In this document: piece by piece, positions 56,514-64,000 of the stretch
Position numbering within the stretch: the stretch's first letter is position 1
How the letters are laid out: every line of letters begins with the position of its first letter
Source: Symbiodinium natans
Taxonomy: Eukaryota; Sar; Dinophyceae; Suessiales; Symbiodiniaceae
Direction of reading: 5' to 3'
Length of the DNA stretch: 64,000 nt
NCBI GenBank assembly: GCA_905221605.1
Contig: CAJNDS010002717.1
Span: 62,001-126,000, forward strand
The notes under the pieces: generated by a model
What the model saw: the letters and a program-made list of their open reading frames with translations, nothing else
Database searches by the model: none
What the model was told of the DNA's origin: nothing
Made by a program: the position numbers and the translations under genes

Positions 56514-58720
56514 CGAGCTGTGTGCAAACACTTCGTCGACAGCAAGTGGTCATCGGTGAGGATGTAGTCCTGGAGCTCTGGCAGGCAGGTCATGCGTGGA
56601 TGGCTTACTACAACGAGGAAGCAAAGAAAAATCTATTCGCGAGCAGCAAGCCAACCCACAAAGGTGAAGCATGGCGCAGTCCAGAATGCCGCTGAAGTCG
56701 TGCACATAGTTCGTGAACTTCTGCGGAGAATTTGCGTACCTCTCCGGCAGATGCAAGTCGACAGGTGCCAGGGCAGTCCAATGCAGCACAGCCGGCGGAC
56801 ACATCCACCAGCGCGCCAAGTGGATTGCGCAGAGCAATTCCGCTGCCTCGGCATTCGCGGAATCTGTGAGTTCTGCCAAGAAAGCTGATGAAATGACTGA
56901 AGATCAGCCCAAGGATGCCCTTTGTCGGAGTCACGATGACACATGTGCAATTCACCTTGCCTGGGGCCTAGCACTGACAATCGGGCTTTAAACAGTGTTG
57001 AGATGTTGTGAGGCCCTCTGCTTCTTCGTGGCCCTGATGAAAGGGAGCTTTCCAGCTGTTTCCAAGACATCGACCACTGCTTTGGTGGCGTTCAACACAC
57101 GAACACCTCTCCAATCTTAACTTTAGGTGGAGCCGATGGCACGGTTTAAGGTTTCAAGTGCGAAGCGCAGCTGCTGCTGAGTTGGCCTTGCCACCCCCCT
57201 GCGAACGCTCAGGATGTACCAGTTCTCTACAAGCCAAAAACCTCAACGGAATGAGGTCGGCTGGTGAACAACTGAAACCGTCTGCCAATTGTCTACAGGC
57301 CCGTACCCATGGTTGGAGCATGGACCGGTGAAAAATTGGCGGATGGGACTCAAGTGGTGAAAGTCCGCAGGTGGCATCATCCAGCTCTCGTCTTCGCGGG
57401 CTTAAGGCGTTTTGTTCATGAAATCCAAACCGGAGATTCCTCGTGGGTTTATTGAGTACCTTGGCCTTGACCTCCTTTTCACCCCTGCCCACACCTTCTC
57501 ACACAGAAACCCTTGGAATGTCAAAAGACTCAAAAGACAGTGGGTTCATGAGCAGGTGAACGACCTTGCCATAGCTTCTAGACAGAGAAGCTTCACCGTC
57601 AACAGCCTAAAGAACAGGCCGAGAGCCTTGGCTCTGCTAGGTTCTGCTTCGAGGCTGTGGCCCTTCTGCCAAGCTTCCCTCCCCAAGGGCTCCACAACAT
57701 CGGACTCGTCAGCCTGGCTTCCCGGCCCCCTTGAACGCGCGACCCGTATGACTAAAAAAGGCTGCGTCGCCTCCATGGAGGGCACCGATGTTCTTGGAAC
57801 CTCCTCAGCCTGCAACCGAAATGAAGGCACCGGGGTTTGAAAGGTGGGCATACAGTGACAGTCAGTGACAGGCGAGGTTCATGTGGCGCCTCAGGTGAGC
57901 CCAAGTCAGTGCTTACCTCCAGAAAAGGTTCCCTGGCCTCTCCAGCGTCAGCTGAAACCTCTTCATCTCGCCAGGCGAACTTAGCCACGGAGCCAGGGTA
58001 CAGCCACGAATTTATCACCGAAGCCCAACTGCCGAGCTTCGTGCCTGGGAAGATGTTTCCCAGTCCTCGTGGTCACTAGCAACCTGCAACAGCGGATAGC
58101 TCACGAGGCAAACCTAAGCAAATCATGCTAGTAGGCATCTTTTTGGAGCTTCAGCGCCAGAATCAAGAGGCCCTGAGACCCTGGGCAAGCTGTACGTCTA
58201 GACTTCGGAAACTCAACGCCAAAGATAAGGGCTCTAGCACTCATGTCACGTCTCAGAGCCGCTCTCCACAGCTGTTGTCGCAGAGCTTGAACTGAAGGAC
58301 AGGACCCCGTCCCTCAACTTTGACATGCCTCGCCGTTGAGCAGCAGCTGCACCTGAACTGCTGGTCATGGTTGAATCTTCGTGTAAAATAAAACAACACC
58401 CCTCAGTCCCTGTCAGTTCCCCAGTCAACATTCACCTGCAGTGCATCACCTTACTGAGCCTGGTACTGCGCCAGTCTCCGGCAAGCAGTTCAAGTCACCA
58501 GCAAAGATCACGTGGGGAAGTCGACCTGAGGGCTGCGTAGCCATGAGAACTCCAGTCCCCCACCCCTGGCAGGTCTGCATGGCCTTCTGCATCTTTGTGC
58601 TGCTCGCGCAACGCCTGTACCTGATTCGATCTGTTAAGGCCCCCTAAGGCTGCACTCCAAGGCTTCGGGAGCAGTGTCGCAGCACGCAAGCGCTCGAAAT
58701 ACATCTCAGGAAGTCCGCGT
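56514..58720 (-). CDS. EEP-superfamily nuclease (CCR4/nocturnin/PDE12 type), multi-exon
   Basis: Endonuclease/exonuclease/phosphatase-fold enzymes of this type remove poly(A) tails or 2'-linked nucleotides, or act on NADPH. Two diagnostic blocks are in the right order on the minus strand. About 58455-58600 reads GRLPHVIFAGDLNCLPETGA, the GDfNs.P.sg motif with the catalytic Asp and Asn, and ends near GTAAGG. About 56671-56720 reads KFTNYVHDFSGILDCAM, matching FTNYt.dF.G.lDYIf. Upstream, 58650-58720 has YFERLRAATLLPKPWSAAL, like the LPKPWSpcL step of nocturnin. Intermediate exons are 58246-58430 (LTGELTGTEGCCFILHEDS), 57917-58018 (AREPFLE, GTAAGC donor), about 57600-57830 and 56995-57085. The last, 56514-56587 (LPELQDYILTDDHLLSTKCL), ends at GTGAGC. 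The final SDH motif and the N-terminal catalytic Glu exon were not located. The subfamily is undecided. Confidence 0.72.
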
Positions 58721-58919
58721 CTAGAAGAGCACGCAGCGGTCCTCTGGCCAACAGCCATCCCTCGACGCCAGCTTCTGTGACACGTGTTTCAGGTGCCTTT
58801 AGGATCCAGAAGCCTGGGGGCAAGGAAGAGCCCCAGAATGTTGTTGGCCCTTCTCTTCCAATGCCGCTCCAGTCCCGTGAGCCCCGCCTTGGAAACACCC
58901 GAGCACCCCAAACTGCTAA

Positions 58920-58958
58920 TATTGGGTTATAGGGTTTAGGGTTCAGGGTTTAGGGCAA
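58920..58958. repeat. TTTAGGG-like island
   Basis: Four units, GGGTTATAGGGTTTAGGGTT and onward, with substitutions. It lies just upstream of the EEP gene's recognised exons, in a stretch without coding signal. Confidence 0.8.
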
Positions 58959-59090
58959 TATATGCATGTCACTTCATCTCCGACTTGCGAGGCCGAGCTG
59001 CCATGTGCAAAACCCCTCCCCGCCATCGGCCCTTAAGAGACCAATTCCACGTGTGTTCTGCGCGGGGCCCAACTTTGGTCCCATCGACAA

Positions 59091-60450
59091 CTACGGGCTT
59101 TCAGCGCTGTGTTTGGGCTTGGGGCGACGTATTTCTACAAGGGGGGGTCCATGATTGCGGCAGGACAAAGTCTCTACAAGCAACAATAGATTCTTCGGCT
59201 CATCCCGGAAATTGGGCATCTCCGAAAGTGCTTTTGTGTATGAAGGCCCCATGTACATGTAGTCGCGTGCAGGCATTTGAAGCCATAATGCTCCTGGTCC
59301 TGGATTCCCGAAGCAGGAGCCGCCAAAAACCCAGCGCTGTACCTTTAGAAATTGTGCAGAGGTCTGCGATCTTGTGCTGCGACCTCTTGCTTGGCTTTCT
59401 TTTGGCCCATTGGTGCGGGTGTGTTGCTGCCATTGCTCTGCTCTTGGCCTGTAGAGCTACGGCTGAACGGCCGAACGCTGTAGTTAGTGGATGCTGGTGA
59501 AGGCTTGCCATCGTGGCGAGTGTCCAGCACCTTCAATGCGGGAACGCACGGAGTCCGGTTTTTGCAGATCCCACTTGGCTCAGAGGGGGTCAATGCTGAG
59601 TCCTGCCATATGCTGCAACTTGCACCTTTGAGCCCAGTTGGGCCAAGCCCGGCCATATGGAATTCACAACAACTTCAGTAGCAGTTCATTCCACGGAGCA
59701 CTTCATGTAGCAGGCACATGATCTGCAGAAGACGAATATGCCTCAGGCAGCATCTGTTTGGTACAATCCTAAACCGAAGACGCAGAAGGTCCAGAAACTA
59801 ACTTGCCTGGCATTGGGGTGGTAGAACAAGTGCCTTGGATCCGTGCTGCGTCGTGAGGGACGGCAACATGAGCCTTCTGCCCCACTTGGGCTGGGACGTG
59901 TTGGAGAGCACCAGTACTCTGCCAGTTGCCTTGTGCCTGCAGGACCGAAAGCACATGAGCTCGTGCAAATCAAGGCCTGAACCTTCGCGAGCAATAAAAA
60001 CCTGACATATCACCTGATGGCGGAGCCTCACGACTGTCAGCTGGAAGACCGTTGACATCCTTGGCCTGAGTTCTCCCACGTCTAGTCAGTCCAGTGCTCC
60101 CCTGTCACAGCAGTGAGCATAGTCATGAGGCTTCCACAGAATGCCTGCCAAGAAATCCGGCCACTTGGCAGCCACCTGGTCCAGGTCACACAGGGAAGCC
60201 CAGTGCTTTTTGTCTTGCTACTTACCAGCTTTACTAGTCACGACTTCTCCCGGGCTGCAGTGCATTGTAAGGCAGGAGCTTCACGGAGCTGCGGGCGAAA
60301 AGCTTGGCTGGTTCGCAACAGGTTCCTGCAAGCCCATGAGGCGATGATGCTTTTAGCAAGCAATCCTCAAGCCCAAGAAGAGCAGCACGTGACAGACGAG
60401 AACTACGAGAATCTGTCCTGAACAAACAGTCCTTCTCTTGGAGCACCTAC
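59091..60450 (-). CDS. Unidentified protein(s), several exon-like segments
   Basis: Minus-strand segments: 60234-60440 (SRLSRAALLGLEDCLLKASS), 59798-60079 (AREGSGLDLHELMCFRSCRH, then VLVLSNTSQPKWGRRLML), overlapping with another open frame at 59769-59954 (HVPAQVGQKAHVAVPHDAAR), 59345-59656 (GQEQSNGSNTPAPMGQKKAK) and 59091-59276 (MGPSYTKALSEMPNFRDEPK, then NLLLLVETLS). Some may be N-terminal exons of the EEP nuclease, others a separate gene. No motif decides. Confidence 0.4.
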
Positions 60451-60903
60451 AGGGGCTCTTGCGTGCAAGTTGTTCATTTCCACGCATTCCATGCACTCGA
60501 TAGCACATAGCTCGCTGCAACTGTCTGCTCCCTTTTTTACTTCCACACCTCTCGTGTGAGACAAAGTCCTTCATGCCCCTTGTCGAGCGTCCGTTCACTG
60601 GCTTGCCACGGAATCGAGGCCACTTTCGGCACGGATATTACAGACGTCCTTGCACATCCTGACAGTGCTTTCTCCCGATCATCCAGAAGATCCGTCTCAG
60701 GGCCGGGGTCCACTATGTTCCACTGTGTTCCGCTGCTCCCGGCACGGCTGGTTGATGCTCACAGATGCTCACAAGCAGGGATATTCTTGAAGCCAGAAAT
60801 TGCCAGACCACTGGGCCTAGGGCAAAAGCTACTGAAGGGCCGGGCGCGATCCAGGCCTAAGACAAAGCACCCATCAGCACTCTGCACATTTCCGCACTGG
60901 GAT

Positions 60904-61116
60904 TCAATACTGTTCTGAGATGTTCTGAGGCTTTGAGGGTCGGACTTTCTTAGCAGGGCGAAAACATTCAGCGGATACCTGAGGCGGTCGACATTCCCCG
61001 GCCCCACGAGTCTGCAGTGCTGTTGCGGGTCGCCTGGGGGCATCCTCCTTTTCGTGGAGCCCCTCTTCACGCAGAATCTGCTCCGGTGTCCAATATGGCA
61101 ACACCATGCCCATCAA
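60904..61116 (-). CDS. Likely exon, product unknown
   Basis: The minus-strand frame reads LPYWTPEQILREEGLHEKED, then CFRPAKKVRPSKPQNISEQY and a stop. It is charged and protein-like. It lies about 190 bases downstream of the SAM methyltransferase exons and could be that gene's C-terminal tail or a new gene. Confidence 0.45.
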   Translation of the reverse strand: MMGMVLPYWTPEQILREEGLHEKEDAPRRPATALQTRGAGECRPPQVSAECFRPAKKVRPSKPQNISEQY

Positions 61117-61305
61117 GACCTCCCGTCAGCCAAGGTGAAGCACCGTGACTGCGTCAGCAATAATCAAGAATAATAATTGTTATTATTACAACTAAGCCAG
61201 TCAGTTCATTTAACTCAGGGCGCTGCTCCATTGACCAAGGATAGGTCGCCCGGTGCAAAGAGCCGCTTGACCTGCTCACGAGCCATACGCGCCGACGGCA
61301 TCTCC

Positions 61306-61848
61306 CTAAGTGTCCAGCAACAGCTCACGCAGCACACCACAGCAGACCTCAAGCCCGGCATGTTTCGCCAGTGCCGCCACTCCCTTCGGCGTGTACCGGT
61401 AGTAGTCATGCGGCGACCTTGCCATGATGGGGGCCAATATCACGACCATATACTGACCTAGTAGCACTACCGGTACTAGCAGACTTGGGCCAGCTGCCCG
61501 TGGTACCTCTGGTACATTGGGGCCTCATGTCACACTCGCCATCAGAGCCCTCTCAAGCACGAAGTACAACAGGACAGGACCACCGAGGGTGTACAGACAT
61601 GAATTGGAGCAGGCTGTCATTGACGGCAAGGGGCAGCCCAAACGATGAAGCCACCCGGCTTCAGAGTCTTGGCCAGCGTCCTCACAAGGTCAAGATGCGT
61701 CCAAGCTCATTCTTACAGCCTGACATAGCTTGATGGGGGACATGTCAAAACATGTCGCGGTCCGGATGGCGACCCAGGGCTGTGAGACATGCTCGAAGAT
61801 GAAGGGGCACAGAATGAGGTCAACGGACTCAGGATCCACGCCTGGGCT
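61306..61848 (-). CDS. Class I SAM-dependent methyltransferase (type-11-like), partial
   Basis: Three minus-strand exons carry the second half of a Rossmann-fold methyltransferase. 61763-61848 reads DPESVDLILCPFIFEHVSQP, then WVAI (motif IV, sFDlv....lEHv..P...l). About 61620-61680 reads TLAKTLKPGGFIVWAAP (post-motif .r.LKPGG..i...P). About 61306-61410 reads HDYYRYTPKGVAALAKHAGL, then EVCCGVLRELLLD (YRyT..gl..ll..aGf). Joining the first two recreates AIRTLAKTLKPGG across an 82-nt intron. Motif I (SAM-binding GxG) should lie upstream, about 61.9-62.4 kb, and was not found. Substrate unknown. Confidence 0.75.
61681..61762 (-). other. 82-nt GA-AG intron in the methyltransferase
   Basis: Minus strand: exon ...GCCATCCG, intron GACCGCGACATG...CTTGTGAG, exon GACGCTGGCC. 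This is the only join at an AG acceptor that restores IRTLAKTLKPGG in frame. GA donors are otherwise almost unknown but are reported for dinoflagellates. Confidence 0.6.
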
Positions 61849-62503
61849 AAAGAAAGCAAGACAAGCCCGAAGCACCAGCCAACGCAAGAGGCGCTGAGGC
61901 ATGCGCCAAATCTGTCCTCCGTCTCCATATCTCCCCAATAGTGAAGGGTACCCCCTGGAAAGCGGTGACGTCCGGGCCTGGGCACCGCGAAGGCCGACAG
62001 AGGCCATGCTAGGCCAGGACAGTCAGTTCATGGTTCATGCAGGACCCTGCAAGGCTCGGGCAGACCCATGTTGGGGTTCGCCGGTGTGGGCCTTGCACGA
62101 ACATACCCCTCCCCACAACCCCTTCTCCTTATTCCAAGAGGTCCCGGCTCCGAGTAGGAGTACACATCCATCCATCGGCAAGCGGTCTCACGGCGATGTT
62201 TCAAAAGACAGGAGCAGCGAAAGATCCTTCTGGCTGCCACGGTGTTGCAAAATGTACAAACTCAAAATTCCAGGTGTAAGATCGGCACTGCGAACGTGCT
62301 CGCTAGCAGAAACGGCTGATCCCACTCCTTTCTTGCTGCTCGGTGATCAGAATGCCAGCGGTCCGAATCCCACGAATGCTGCAGCTATGCTCCGAGGTTC
62401 GGTCCAGACACCGCTCCATTCGGCCCTCTGAAACAACTTCGTCCTTGACCTCCCCACATCATTCGCCACACGCGAGGCTGGAAAGGCTTAAGGCCATGGA
62501 GAC

Positions 62504-62580
62504 TCATGTCGAGGTTGATTGCTTCAATGCCTCCAAGATGAAGTGGGCAAGCTGCATGCGATCCACCTCTCCGGTCCCGT
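62504..62580 (-). CDS. Likely exon, product unknown
   Basis: The minus strand reads GEVDRMQLAHFILEALKQST to a stop or splice. The pattern v.r.qLA.FilealL recalls the late helix of NmrA-like NAD(P)-binding proteins, but nothing else of that fold was found, so no name is given. Confidence 0.35.
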
Positions 62581-63216
62581 GTCACAAGCAAGCGCATGTT
62601 GCATGCAAGTGGAAGGCAAAGCTTGCAATGATGCTCGCAAGCGTATGGCAGTGTTCGCAGACAAAGCATGCATCAAACAGCAGCACTCCTGTGCATTAGT
62701 CCTTCGTGATGCGTCGAAAGGCTGTATCGAAAAGATACTAGCTCTTTGGCGCCGCTCAAATTACACTAGGAAGCGCATGCCCATTCATGCCTCGACTGCG
62801 CACAATGCGGTTGCCCACACTAAAGAATGCACAGGAGGCCTGCTCTGATTTATTCGAGCCCTGTGATGAATGTCAATGTACCTGAATCAAAGGATACCCG
62901 ACATTAGAATCACGGCCACAGGCATCCCAACAAAGGAAACTCCAGAAGAAAACAACCTCCAACTCCCAAAGGCCCGATACCTTGAACTATTCTGCTCTTG
63001 GTCGGGTGCGACAACCCTTCAAAATCCTGCAAGGGGCAGCTTCGCCTGTAAGGGATGGTCCATGGGCATCATCGAGCGGAGGTGCTCTTCGCGGCTGGTG
63101 CCTGCACTGCACGGCTTCCAGACATGTCCAGACTAGGGTGCTCGAGTTTTGGGCTAAGTAAGGGGCTTTGAGGCAGTTCGATGCTTGAGGAGTTTTTGGT
63201 CGTTGGGCTTTGTTAG

Positions 63217-63446
63217 CCGATCTTTCGGAGGCCGACGTTGTGAGGTGCACGCAACGCCCCGACTTTTCCGGCGGGCGGCTACGGCGCCAACCCGATCACG
63301 CACAGCTCTCGGTCTCGACCGACAGTTTCGAGACCCGCTTAAGCCGACACAAGTTCTACAGGGGGTGCGTTTGGATTGGGGCGCTGGACGAAGTCCCTTT
63401 TCGGAATATTTTCAAGGGCTCGTCCTGCGGTGACGTTTTCTTTGGG
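63217..63446 (+). CDS. Plus-strand exon, unidentified
   Basis: A frame bounded by a TTAG acceptor-like site and a perfect GTGAGT donor reads LADLSEADVVRCTQRPDFSG, then FETRLSRHKFYRGCVWIGAL and FKGSSCGDVFFG. It is richer in CG dinucleotides than the minus-strand exons. It is the best evidence that transcription switches to the plus strand at the right end of the window. No family was recognised. Confidence 0.5.
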
Positions 63447-64000
63447 GTGAGTAATGGGCTCTCGCGGTCTTCCGGGGTGATTGAGCACACTGTGCCGGGC
63501 CCCTAGTGTACTTCACGCTCTTCCCAAACGCTCATCTTCACTAATCCTTTTCCTCAGTTATCCTGCCCCCTGCCTTCAGCTTGTCGGGCAAGGTCCTTGC
63601 AGCGCACTCCAGGAGTCTCATGATCGCCTGGGCCTACCGGGACATCTCTCCTCGACGACAATCTTCATCCAGTCATACTCCGGGGTTTCTGCGCCATCTG
63701 CACCTCACACGCACGTCACGCACAATGGATGATTGGGCAACATGTGAACCGAGCAGTGACATGCAAATCAGGCTGGCAAGCTTCCGGCCCTTGCCGTGAG
63801 CGTGACTCTGCAGCATCTGTTGAGATAAGATGTGATCCTGGCCCCGCTGAGAAACAGTTTGCTGCTGGCAGGGATAACTAAGATTGTGGTAGTGGAAGTG
63901 GGTAAAACTCTCCAAGGTCACAAATGGCCGCGAGGTGCCTCGTTGTCAAAGAAGATCTGGTCACGAAGAGGCAGATCGCTATTGGCGTAAAGCAACAATT

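Noticed and set aside
58985..59500. 171-codon plus-strand frame with a hydrophobic C-terminus
   Set aside because: Minus-strand frames in the same interval are more protein-like and agree with the local gene direction.

Overview
The window looks like nuclear DNA of a dinoflagellate, most likely of the Symbiodiniaceae type. This rests on four things seen in the sequence. TTTAGGG telomere-type repeats occur at the left end and at many internal sites. Genes are broken into many short exons. Introns that protein alignment pins down use GT, GC and even GA donors with AG|G-like acceptors. Recognisable genes run in one long unidirectional array on the minus strand. There is no sign of bacterial operons, ribosome-binding sites, phage or CRISPR. 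Species assignment is inference; no spliced-leader relic could be confirmed.

Layout, left to right. Positions 1-240 carry degenerate telomere-like repeats and 245-4,700 is mostly gene-poor. From about 4.8 to 15 kb minus-strand exons are dense: two unidentified genes, an intronless pyridoxal kinase with an extra C-terminal domain (10,106-11,347), and a Sec1/Munc18 gene (about 11.8-14.4 kb). 15.2-19.7 kb is AT-rich and repeat-bearing with little coding. 19.76-22.33 kb holds a coiled-coil gene, and 22.79-23.72 kb an intact METTL13/EEF1AKMT4-like methyltransferase. Around 24.9-25.8 kb a possible plus-strand gene runs into a C-rich tract that faces the 3' end of SEC13 (26,003-27,818, minus). PEX5, the peroxisomal import receptor, occupies roughly 29.98-33.2 kb. 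From 33.3 to 42.6 kb there are many unidentified minus-strand exons, including a gene with an intron that is mostly telomere repeat (34,104-34,191) and a Gly/Pro/Met-rich protein. 43.1-46.86 kb is a large minisatellite of about 60 copies. 47.4-62.6 kb returns to minus-strand genes: an EEP-family (CCR4/nocturnin-type) nuclease (56.5-58.7 kb) and a class I SAM methyltransferase (61.3-61.85 kb). The window ends with a plus-strand exon at 63.2-63.45 kb, which suggests a strand switch.

The identified genes are housekeeping: vesicle traffic (SEC13, Sec1), peroxisome import (PEX5), vitamin B6 metabolism (PDXK), methylation, and probable RNA turnover (EEP nuclease). They share orientation and tight spacing rather than one pathway. 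Exon ends are given only where reading frame, splice signal or family alignment supports them; other boundaries are approximate.
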